NCBI RefSeq assembly: GCF_003434055.1
Contig: NZ_QVEX01000019.1
Location: forward strand, 661-64,660
Source of the DNA: Enterocloster aldenensis
GTDB taxonomy: Bacteria > Bacillota > Clostridia > Lachnospirales > Lachnospiraceae
Length of the DNA stretch: 64,000 bases
Direction of reading: 5' to 3'
Every line of letters starts with the position of its first letter. The stretch's first letter is position 1. A program made the position numbers and the translations under genes. Below are positions 1 to 7,669 of this stretch, in pieces. Under the pieces are notes generated by a model. It searched no databases. It was not told where the DNA came from and saw only the letters and a list, made by a program, of their open reading frames with translations.

Positions 1-329
1 TACACTGATATAGTCCTCAGGACTCTTATATTCCACAGTATAATTTAAAAAAAACGTAACTTCAATAGCCCTCCTGAAATTTTCCTTGTATCCAATCCTT
101 AATTAACTGTGAAGCTGCGGCCGAACCGGCCAAAACAGTGCATGAGCACGCCAGACTGCCATTGGGGCAGTAAATCTTATTGTGGAAGGAATCCACAGGA
201 TATGAAATGATTCAACATTTCTGTGAATCCAGTATAACACAAAACGGTCCATTGTCCATAATCCCCTGCCTGGTTTTAGAAAAGATTCATAAATCGCCGG
301 GATTGGAATAAGGTGGCAGGCAATCGGAT
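1..329. other. Gene-free left edge
   Basis: No reading frame with a credible ribosome site or recognisable protein is present in this stretch. It is AT-rich at the start, then mixed. It is followed by a terminator-like hairpin, so it may be the 3-prime flank of a gene lying outside the window to the left. I see no RNA gene in it. Confidence 0.5.
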
Positions 330-364
330 AAAACCTCTCCCTGACGTTTAGGGAGAGGTTTTTG
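330..364 (+). terminator. Rho-independent terminator
   Basis: A perfect 12-bp stem (AAACCTCTCCCT at 331-342 pairing with AGGGAGAGGTTT at 350-361) with a 7-base loop runs straight into T residues on the + strand. The A-run on the other side makes it usable on both strands. It probably ends a transcript coming from the left of the window and could also stop the minus-strand SDR transcript. Confidence 0.85.
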
Positions 365-400
365 CAGGCTTATGGATGGCTCCGGCTCCTGATTCCACGT

Positions 401-602
401 TAGAGCGTGTTTGAAAATTCATTCCCGCCATCTGCCCTAAGGAATCCACCATAGGTACCCCTTAGGGAAAAGCACGCCCCACTTCGCGGTATATTTGGTC
501 CCAATTCGGTCAACGTAGCCCGCTACGCCTCCCTCATCGGGACCAAATCTCCCACAAAGTGGGACGCACAGCTGATGGAAAGCAATTTTCAAACACGCTC
601 TA
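401..602. repeat. Palindromic dispersed element, copy 1
   Basis: A 202-bp element bounded by a perfect 19-bp inverted repeat: TAGAGCGTGTTTGAAAATT at 401-419 and its complement at 584-602. Inside it are a second inverted repeat (ATTTGGTCCC at 493-502, GGGACCAAAT at 539-548) and a central GTAGC-CC-GCTAC hairpin (515-526). The terminal bases CTA at 600-602 are the complement of the TAG stop codon of the SDR gene. Related copies lie at 3268, 28888, 38485 and 42152. This copy has about 35 extra bases around 440-472 that the 163-164 bp copies lack. It contains no gene. Confidence 0.9.
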
Positions 603-1424
603 GAAGGAAGTCCATCCTCCGTCCGTCTGTACGGTTGCCCCGGTCATATGGGATGCGTCCGGGGAAGCCAGGAACAGGATGGACGCTGCCTGCTCTTCGG
701 CCGTGGCTTCACGTTCCAGCATGGAGGTGTGCTTCTGGCCTGCCATGGACTGGGCTTTGGACGGGTCCATACCGGCTTTGACAGCGGCGTCCCTGCGTGC
801 TTTTACATATTCATAGGCTTCGGCCACCATGGGTGTGGTGGTTGCCGCCGGGTTCACGGAGTTGATGCGGATACCGTATTTTGCATAGTCCAGGGCCAGG
901 TTTTTAGTCAGGCCGTTTACCGCGTGTTTGGATGCCACATAGGCTGGATTGCCCGGGAGTCCGGTAAGCCCGGCTATGGAAGCGTTGTTCACGATTACCC
1001 CGCCGTGTCCCTGCCTGATGAACTCACAAAGCTCCTGCCTGCAGCAGTAAAAGACGGAATAGAAATTATTGGCCATGGTGTAGTCCATCTGTTCCCGGGA
1101 CAGTTCATGGAGCGGGCTGGGGTTTCCCATGACGCCTGCATTGTTGATGGCTATATCCAGATGACCGTAAGTATTAACAGCAGCCTGGACAAGCTTGGCA
1201 GCGTCCTCCTCCTCCGAAAGGTCCAGGTGGAGGAAGATAGCATCCCCTCCAAGGGCTTTTAGTTGGTCCAATACCTGCCCGCCTTCTTTTTCCAGGCGGT
1301 CGGCCAGGACCAGCTTTGCGCCTTCCTGGGCAGCGCGCAGGGCCGTGGCTGTGCCGATTCCCCTGGCAGATCCGGTGATTATCATGACTTTGTCTTTAAA
1401 ACGGTTTGGGTAAATCTGTTTCAA
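600..1424 (-). CDS. Short-chain dehydrogenase/reductase (SDR) family oxidoreductase
   Basis: A 274-residue classical SDR, a cytosolic NAD(P)-dependent oxidoreductase with a Rossmann fold. The cofactor glycine motif TGSARGIG lies at about residues 17-24, NNAG near 92-95, and the catalytic Tyr and Lys sit in YVASK near 162-166. The C-terminus has the usual TGATVQTDGGW ending. Translation appears to start at a TTG (1422-1424) with a strong AAGGAGG about nine bases upstream. Its TAG stop is supplied by the edge of palindromic element copy 1. The gene stands alone, divergent from the NlpC/P60 gene. The substrate cannot be read from sequence; sterol, sugar alcohol and 3-oxoacyl substrates are all possible for this family. 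Confidence 0.85.
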   Translation of the reverse strand: MKQIYPNRFKDKVMIITGSARGIGTATALRAAQEGAKLVLADRLEKEGGQVLDQLKALGGDAIFLHLDLSEEEDAAKLVQAAVNTYGHLDIAINNAGVMGNPSPLHELSREQMDYTMANNFYSVFYCCRQELCEFIRQGHGGVIVNNASIAGLTGLPGNPAYVASKHAVNGLTKNLALDYAKYGIRINSVNPAATTTPMVAEAYEYVKARRDAAVKAGMDPSKAQSMAGQKHTSMLEREATAEEQAASILFLASPDASHMTGATVQTDGGWTSF

Positions 1425-1647
1425 ACTTCGTTTCCTCCTTCTGTCCTGTTTTCATTTTCTTTATATAGTCTTTACAATCCTGAAGAAAACATGTTACTTT
1501 TTAAAATGGTTAAAAAGTCCGCGGCGCACCCCTTTCAATTTTCTTACGACCTTAAAAATAATATCGCTATTCCTTAAGAAATGTGTTAGAATGAATTTGA
1601 TTTTAGCGTTTAACACAGGAAGAAGTAAGGAAGGAAATGTACTTCAC

Positions 1648-3270
1648 ATGAATTTGAGGAAGCGATATAGAAAATACATTACATATACAGGCACTGCCGG
1701 TATGCTGGCCCTGTCCGTGGCATTGACGGGATGTTCCAAGGAAGCCTCAGGGCCAGGGGACGGGAACGCCACCCCGTCGGAAGTCACGGAGATACAGGCG
1801 GTTCCTGAGACCATTGCCCAGCTGGGGCTTCAGGGACAGGTCCTGCCTGGGCTTAATGACGTCGACCTGCCGGATGCGGAACCTGCTCCGGAGTACCTGA
1901 GGATTGGTGTGAGGCATGAGATTGTAAAGAAGCTGCAGCAGCGTCTCATGGATTTAGGCTTTATGGATAACGATGAGCCAACGGATTATTTCGGTGAGAT
2001 GACCCAGATGGCTGTTAAACATTTTCAGAGACAGAATGAACTTCCCATGGACGGGATTGTGGGCAATGCCACATGGGATGCAATCATGGCGGAGGATGCC
2101 AAGTACTATGCCGTGTCCAAGGGGACCCAGGGTGATGATATACAGAGAATCCAGCAGCGCTTATATGAGCTGGGGTATCTGGCCTCGGCGGACCTGGTTA
2201 CCGGCAATTTCGGGGATTCCACAGAGGCTGCCGTGCTGAAGCTTCAGGAGGTCAACGGACTGGACCAGGACGGCAAGGTGGGGCAGAGGACCATCAACCT
2301 GCTGTACAGTGATGAGATTAAACCGAACTTCCTGGCCTATGGCGAGAAGAGCGATGTGGTCCTGGAATGCCAGAAGCGCCTTAAGGACCTGGGGTATCTT
2401 ACCACGACGCCGGACGGGGCCTATGGCGAGGATACGGTTGTGGCCGTAAAGCAGTTCCAGGCCAGGAACGACCAGGTGGTGGACGGTTATCTTGGGCCTT
2501 CCACAAGGATTGCCCTTAACAGCCCGGATGCAAGGGCCAACGGCCTGATGCTGGGCGAGAGCGGCGATGCTGTTACCAAGGTCCAGAAGCTGTTAAACAA
2601 GCATGGATATCTTGTATCCGGCAATGTGACCGGATACTTTGGCGAGGCAACCGAGCGGGCCATCAAGAACTTCCAGTCCAGGAACGGACTGACTTCAGAC
2701 GGTCTGGTAGGTGTCCAGACCATGGCCAAATTGACCAGTGACAATGTAAGGCGCCCCGCAGCAGGATCCACCAATACAGGCGGTTCCACAGGCGGAGGCG
2801 GTACTGGAGGAGGAGCCCAGGGAGGCGGAACCGGAGGAAGTACCGGCGGCAGCACCGGTGGCTCAGGCAATGCAGGCAATACCCCGCCGCCAGTGAGCAA
2901 ACCGGTTGGACAGGGCGCTTCAGCCCTGATATCCGTTGCATCCTCCAAGCTTGGAAGCCCGTACGTATGGGGAGCCAAGGGACCCAATGCATTTGACTGT
3001 TCCGGCTTTGTGTACTGGTGTCTGAATCAGGTAGGTGTTAACCAGAGTTACCTTACCTCCTCAGGCTGGAGAAATGCCGGAAGATATACGAAGATTACCA
3101 ATTTCAATGATATACAGGCTGGTGATATCGTGGTTGTACGCGGCCATGTGGGAATTGCGGCAGGAGGCGGAACCGTTATCGATGCTTCCTCCAGTAACGG
3201 GCGCGTGGTGCACAGAAGCCTGAGCCAGTGGTGGGCCAACAACTTCATCTGTGCATGGAGGATTTTCTAG
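1648..3270 (+). CDS. Lipoprotein with four peptidoglycan-binding domains and an NlpC/P60 endopeptidase domain
   Basis: A predicted surface-anchored cell-wall hydrolase of 540 residues. The N-terminus has a lipoprotein signal ending in the lipobox LTGC (Cys29). Four PG_binding_1 repeats follow, each with a pattern like LQQRLMDLGF...FQ...DG.VG..T (about residues 90-370). A Gly/Thr/Ser-rich linker (about 375-420) leads to a C-terminal NlpC/P60 domain with catalytic Cys451 in FDCSGF and the His of GHVGI. Family knowledge predicts cleavage of peptide stems in peptidoglycan. An upstream in-frame ATG at 1591 lacks a ribosome site, while 1648 has AAGGAAGG upstream and opens directly into the signal peptide. 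The stop codon is the first base triplet of a truncated palindromic element. The two-component pair downstream may sense the same wall. Confidence 0.88.
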   Translation: MNLRKRYRKYITYTGTAGMLALSVALTGCSKEASGPGDGNATPSEVTEIQAVPETIAQLGLQGQVLPGLNDVDLPDAEPAPEYLRIGVRHEIVKKLQQRLMDLGFMDNDEPTDYFGEMTQMAVKHFQRQNELPMDGIVGNATWDAIMAEDAKYYAVSKGTQGDDIQRIQQRLYELGYLASADLVTGNFGDSTEAAVLKLQEVNGLDQDGKVGQRTINLLYSDEIKPNFLAYGEKSDVVLECQKRLKDLGYLTTTPDGAYGEDTVVAVKQFQARNDQVVDGYLGPSTRIALNSPDARANGLMLGESGDAVTKVQKLLNKHGYLVSGNVTGYFGEATERAIKNFQSRNGLTSDGLVGVQTMAKLTSDNVRRPAAGSTNTGGSTGGGGTGGGAQGGGTGGSTGGSTGGSGNAGNTPPPVSKPVGQGASALISVASSKLGSPYVWGAKGPNAFDCSGFVYWCLNQVGVNQSYLTSSGWRNAGRYTKITNFNDIQAGDIVVVRGHVGIAAGGGTVIDASSSNGRVVHRSLSQWWANNFICAWRIF

Positions 3271-3300
3271 GGTGCGTTTGAAAACCGCTTCCCGGCGGCT
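3268..3300. repeat. Truncated copy of the palindromic element
   Basis: Starting at the TAG stop of the NlpC/P60 gene, about 33 bases (TAGGGTGCGTTTGAAAACCG and onward) match one end of the element family seen at 38485. The inner repeats and the opposite end are missing, so this is an element end that has been cut short or decayed. Orientation relative to the upstream gene is the same as in copies 1 and 38485. Confidence 0.65.
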
Positions 3301-3403
3301 TTGGACCGGAAGGTCGGAACCGGCCCCGGGAATGCGGGCTCAGTATGGGATATCCATTATAAAATATAGAAAACAGGTGTTCATTATAACAAGGAGGGCG
3401 AGG

Positions 3404-4099
3404 ATGCAGACAATACTGGTATGTGATGATGATAAGCAGATTGTAGAGGCCATAGATATTTATCTGACAGGAGAGGGGTTCCAGGTAATCAAGGCGTACG
3501 ATGGATATGAGGCCCTGGAGTATCTGGAAGGCAATCAGGTGGACCTTCTGATTGTGGACGTGATGATGCCTGGGCTGGACGGTATCCGGACCACGCTTAA
3601 GGTGAGGGAGAACAGCAGCATCCCCATCATCATCCTTTCTGCCAAGTCCGAGGATGCGGATAAGATTCTGGGGCTGAACATCGGCGCGGACGATTATATT
3701 ACAAAACCCTTTAATCCCCTGGAGCTGGTGGCACGGGTGAAGTCCCAGCTGCGCCGTTATACCCAGCTTGGCAATATGAACCAGCAGGCTGAGGGGCAGG
3801 TATTCAAGTGCGGCGGGCTTCAGATTAATGATGATAATAAGGAGGTCACGGTGGATGGGGACCCCATTAAGCTGACCCCGATTGAGTATAATATCCTGCT
3901 GCTGCTGGTTAAGAATGCAGGCAAGGTGTTCTCCATTGATGAGATTTATGAGCAGATATGGAACGAAGAGGCCATTGGGGCGGATAATACCGTTGCGGTC
4001 CATATCCGCCATATCCGGGAGAAGATTGAGATTAACCCAAGGGAGCCCAAGTACCTGAAGGTTGTGTGGGGTGTGGGATATAAGATTGAGAAACAGTAG
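3404..4099 (+). CDS. OmpR-family response regulator (VanR-like)
   Basis: A 231-residue DNA-binding response regulator. The receiver domain (about 1-120) has the acidic pocket DDD at 8-10, phospho-acceptor Asp52 in IVDVMMPG and Lys101 in YITKPF. The C-terminal winged helix (about 130-230) ends in the typical WGVGYKIE. The start at 3404 has AAGGAGGGCGAGG just upstream; a longer frame opening at 3251 would run through element-derived sequence and has no receiver homology. It lies 8 bp before the histidine kinase and is presumably its partner. The resemblance to VanR/RprY-type regulators together with the neighbouring wall hydrolase suggests envelope stress control, which is inference. Confidence 0.9.
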   Translation: MQTILVCDDDKQIVEAIDIYLTGEGFQVIKAYDGYEALEYLEGNQVDLLIVDVMMPGLDGIRTTLKVRENSSIPIIILSAKSEDADKILGLNIGADDYITKPFNPLELVARVKSQLRRYTQLGNMNQQAEGQVFKCGGLQINDDNKEVTVDGDPIKLTPIEYNILLLLVKNAGKVFSIDEIYEQIWNEEAIGADNTVAVHIRHIREKIEINPREPKYLKVVWGVGYKIEKQ

Positions 4100-4107
4100 G
4101 TGTCCAT

Positions 4108-6618
4108 ATGACAGAAGAAAGAATACGGTTCAGGCGTAAGAAACAGGTCCTGACCCTGGCCCACATATTTTTTGTCCTGATAGCCGTGTTTGGAATCAGC
4201 GCCATGTATCTGAACTCAAACTATGGCAAGGGCATAAAGTGGGTTTTTGAGGAAGCATATGAGGATTCACCCCAGTTTACCAGCCAGCTGAGCAGTGATA
4301 TCGGCCGTATATTCACATATGTGGGATACAAAGGCATGTTTGAGACGGACGGCGTCCTGGATATGAATAAGGTGATTGTGGGTGTGCAGAACGGCCCTGG
4401 TTATCAGGAAGAGTATACCCTGGATTATATTGTCCGTTATCTGAAGCGCAGGGGTTATTATCTGGATGAGAATTTCTCGGTTCAGGGCTCCCCCCTTACC
4501 ATGGACGAGGATGAGGATGAGATCACGGTTGATTTCCAGAAATATAATCCGGATTTCCTGGACGCAGATGCAAGCGGGGAACGGATGACAATGGAGGATC
4601 TGGCTTTTGACATTGTGAACCATCTGGGGGAATACTATACAATCCGTAATAATTACATTGAAAATAAAACCAATCTCCGGTTCCGTATTGTTTACAGGGA
4701 TGACCAGGGAAAGGAAGATGTATTTACCAATGCGGACGGCATGGGCCTGGAGGATCTGAAAGGTTCGGGCAAATATTTCTATATTCCCGGCAACAGCATC
4801 AAGATGGAAAGCAATATACCGTCCGTTCCGGAAAATGCGGCCACGCTTCTGGAAATATGGAATCCCAACAACAATGATAATTATTATATGGTGGTTTCTG
4901 TGGACACCTCTTATCCTGAAACAGATGCATATTCCACTGCGGCGCAGGAGTACAGCAGCGCCAGGCGGAATTTCATCCTGGGCATAGGCGGCGTGCTTGT
5001 GGGCCTTATGGGCTGTCTTGCAACCCTGGCATTCCTTATGCTGGGTTCAGGGCATATGACGGAAAGCAGCGAGGATATACGCCTGTTCCCCATTGACGAG
5101 GTGTATACTGAGCTGAGCCTGGTTTTGTGGGCTGCTGCCACGGCCCTGTTCCTGTCTGTCGGGAGATATGTGGGGATCCGTCTGTTCAGCCTGTTTGTGG
5201 CTGAAGGCCAGTGGCCTTACTGGAACAAGGTAATCAAGGCAGTCATCCTTTACGGAAGCTCAATCCTCTGTGTGTTCAGTATGCTGAGACGTTATAAGGC
5301 CAGGACCCTGTGGAGCGGCAGCCTTGTCAAGAAGGCCATTGATGCTGCAAAGCAGTATGTGGGCCATATATCCTTTGCCGCTGGCTCCGTATTCTGCTAT
5401 ACGTTATTTGTATCAGCCAATGCAGCCATGCTTTGGGGAATCATTTTCCTGTTTGCATACAGGGCGGATTCACTGAGTTACAGGATATTGTTTTATGCCC
5501 TGGTTGCCTTCTTTATCGGGCTGGACGGGTATATTTTCCATCAGATGTTTAAGAAGGCAATGCAGAGGGATGTGCTGGATACTGCAATCAGCAGCATTGC
5601 CGGGGGCAATACGCATTATAAGATAGAGACGGTCCGTCTCAGCGGCAAGGAAAAGGATATGGGAGAGCATATCAATAATATCAGCAGCGGACTGGATACG
5701 GCCCTTGTGCAGCAGGTTAAAAGCGAACGCCTGAAGGCGGATCTGATAACCAATGTGTCCCATGATATCAAGACGCCTCTCACATCCATCATTAATTATG
5801 TGGATCTGCTGAAGCGTGAAAAGATACAGGATCCCAAGATTGCAGCCTATCTGGAGGTGCTGGATCAGAAATCCCAGCGTCTGAAGACACTGACAGAGGA
5901 TCTGGTGGAGGCCTCCAAGGCCAGTTCCGGCAACATGAAGCTGGATATGTCGGATATTGACCTGGTGGAACTGGTACAGCAGACCAATGGTGAGTTTGAG
6001 GAACGGTTCACCATGCGCCGCCTGGATCTTGTGTGCAGCGTGCCTGACGAAGTGCTGATGATACGGGCCGACGGACGGCGGCTGTGGAGGGTCCTGGAGA
6101 ATCTGTATACCAATGCGTTTAAGTATGCCATGGAGCACAGCCGGGTGTATGTGGATGTGATGGAGGAGGACGGCCAGGCCATCTTCACCATTAAGAATGT
6201 GTCTGAGAATCCGTTAAATATTAAGCCGGATGAGCTGACTGAGCGTTTTGTCCGGGGAGATGTGGCCAGGACCACTGAGGGAAGCGGCCTGGGACTGTCC
6301 ATTGCAAAAAGCCTGACTGAGCTGCAGAACGGTACGTTTGAACTGATGATTGACGGGGATCTGTTTAAGGCCATGGTGTCGTTCCCGATTATGCGGGCGG
6401 AGCATAAGACGGAGCGGGGGACTGTGGGATTGGAGGCTGAGGCGGATGCGGCTGGAACTGGTGGTACTGCTGAAGCCGGGGCTGAGGATGCTGGAACCGG
6501 CGCGTCAGGAACTGAGTCGGCTGGAACCCAGGTCACTGCCGCAAAGGAAGATGAGGCCGGATTTCCGGCGGAAGCGGAAGAAGATGTAAAATCATTGGAT
6601 GCAGGCCTGAAAGACTGA
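4108..6618 (+). CDS. Membrane sensor histidine kinase with large extracellular domain
   Basis: An 836-residue kinase. One membrane helix (about 17-36) is followed by an extracellular region of roughly 250 residues of no recognised fold, then about five or six membrane helices between 290 and 480. The HisKA helix carries phospho-acceptor His552 (NVSHDIKTPLTS), and the ATPase domain has the N box NLYTNAFKY and the G box GSGLGLSIAKSL. After the kinase core (about residue 770) comes a tail of some 65 residues made almost only of Ala, Gly, Glu, Thr and Asp. This is not typical and may be a flexible linker or low-complexity drift. It is co-transcribed with the response regulator. The ligand is unknown. 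Confidence 0.88.
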   Translation: MTEERIRFRRKKQVLTLAHIFFVLIAVFGISAMYLNSNYGKGIKWVFEEAYEDSPQFTSQLSSDIGRIFTYVGYKGMFETDGVLDMNKVIVGVQNGPGYQEEYTLDYIVRYLKRRGYYLDENFSVQGSPLTMDEDEDEITVDFQKYNPDFLDADASGERMTMEDLAFDIVNHLGEYYTIRNNYIENKTNLRFRIVYRDDQGKEDVFTNADGMGLEDLKGSGKYFYIPGNSIKMESNIPSVPENAATLLEIWNPNNNDNYYMVVSVDTSYPETDAYSTAAQEYSSARRNFILGIGGVLVGLMGCLATLAFLMLGSGHMTESSEDIRLFPIDEVYTELSLVLWAAATALFLSVGRYVGIRLFSLFVAEGQWPYWNKVIKAVILYGSSILCVFSMLRRYKARTLWSGSLVKKAIDAAKQYVGHISFAAGSVFCYTLFVSANAAMLWGIIFLFAYRADSLSYRILFYALVAFFIGLDGYIFHQMFKKAMQRDVLDTAISSIAGGNTHYKIETVRLSGKEKDMGEHINNISSGLDTALVQQVKSERLKADLITNVSHDIKTPLTSIINYVDLLKREKIQDPKIAAYLEVLDQKSQRLKTLTEDLVEASKASSGNMKLDMSDIDLVELVQQTNGEFEERFTMRRLDLVCSVPDEVLMIRADGRRLWRVLENLYTNAFKYAMEHSRVYVDVMEEDGQAIFTIKNVSENPLNIKPDELTERFVRGDVARTTEGSGLGLSIAKSLTELQNGTFELMIDGDLFKAMVSFPIMRAEHKTERGTVGLEAEADAAGTGGTAEAGAEDAGTGASGTESAGTQVTAAKEDEAGFPAEAEEDVKSLDAGLKD

Positions 6619-6696
6619 TAAAATTTTCACGAAAAAACTGACAGTTGACACAAAAATGTAAAAAATATACAATTACAATTGGTTATTATGCCATTC

Positions 6697-6735
6697 AAAA
6701 AAGCCCCTGGGATTTGCTTCCCAAGGGCCTTTTTG
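6697..6735. terminator. Bidirectional terminator
   Basis: The stem AAGCCCCTGGGA / TCCCAAGGGCCTT, imperfect by one bulge, has an A-run before it and a T-run after it. It lies between the convergent kinase gene and the APH-fold gene and can end both transcripts. Confidence 0.85.
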
Positions 6736-6761
6736 AACCTTAAATAATGTGTAAGCAGATT

Positions 6762-7511
6762 TTATTGGTAGTCAAATACGTTAATCCAACTCTCCAACAG
6801 TTCCTTTTCCTCCGGACGTTTATAGTACAGCTGGGCAGCGGCCACGATGGGCAGCCATCCCTGTACATAGCGCTTTTCGGTGCCTGTTTTCTCACAGAAC
6901 AGATCCATGTACATCTCAGCTTTCTTTTTGTCCTTTAAGGAGAGAAGAAGGTAGGTTCTGGCAACATCGGCGCTTGCGTTTCCCTGGGAAGCATGTACCC
7001 AGTCAACCACATACCACTTGCCGTCATTACCTACAATGATATTGCTTGGATCAAAATCGCCGTGGCACAGCTTGGTGTGCTTTGGCATTCCGTCCAGCCT
7101 GGTCATCAGTTCATAACGCAGGTTGTCGTCCAGCTGAACCTCTGATTTTAAAGCACGCATGGTTTTTTCCTTTAACTTGTTAAGGAGCGGGCATGCCTGT
7201 GCATGGATTAAAATATGCAGGTCTACCATCTGCTCCATGTACTCCTCAAGTTTGTCAGGATTCTCATCCATCAGCTGCTGCAGGGTCTTGCCTTCCACAA
7301 GTTCCCTGATTATGGACCATTTTCCGTCCACAACTGATACCCCCAGGACCTTCGGGACATTCAGTGCTTCGATGTCCTCAACACGTGCGTTGCACAGTGC
7401 TTCATTGAGGACTTCGGCCTTTGGAAAACCTTCACAGAATTCCTTGATGGCAGTATTTCCGTCGCGGTAGACGGATTTGGTTGCACTACTGGAAATTAGT
7501 TCTTTTGCCAT
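6762..7511 (-). CDS. APH-fold (aminoglycoside phosphotransferase-like) kinase
   Basis: A 249-residue small-molecule kinase fold. The signature HGDFDPSNI carries the Brenner-motif catalytic Asp, and VVDW follows with the metal-binding Asp. The N-terminal lobe is short. The start at 7511 (MAKELISS) has GGAAGGAGAG upstream; the longer in-frame extension to 7652 has no ribosome site and runs through AT-rich intergenic DNA. Proteins like this are common in gut Clostridia and mostly have unknown substrates (choline, sugars and nucleosides are known in the superfamily). Resistance to aminoglycosides should not be assumed. It is a single gene, not clearly linked to the glycogen genes upstream. Confidence 0.8.
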   Translation of the reverse strand: MAKELISSSATKSVYRDGNTAIKEFCEGFPKAEVLNEALCNARVEDIEALNVPKVLGVSVVDGKWSIIRELVEGKTLQQLMDENPDKLEEYMEQMVDLHILIHAQACPLLNKLKEKTMRALKSEVQLDDNLRYELMTRLDGMPKHTKLCHGDFDPSNIIVGNDGKWYVVDWVHASQGNASADVARTYLLLSLKDKKKAEMYMDLFCEKTGTEKRYVQGWLPIVAAAQLYYKRPEEKELLESWINVFDYQ

Positions 7512-7669
7512 AATTATACTCTCCTTCCACACATTATAAACGGTGCTGCGACGAAGTATCCATCGCACTGCCTTTATTCTACTACAACCAGGACAAAAAG
7601 TACATACCCAATTTGATAAATTTTTAACGTACTTTTGCCTTACATATAACATTTTTTTCTTTTAAGTTC

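Noticed and set aside
3245..4012. Minus-strand frame of 255 codons opposite the response regulator
   Set aside because: It is a shadow of a well-supported gene, with no start site and no recognisable motifs.
6762..7511. Aminoglycoside resistance gene
   Set aside because: Only the general kinase fold is supported. Without closer similarity to a known resistance enzyme, a resistance call is unsafe.
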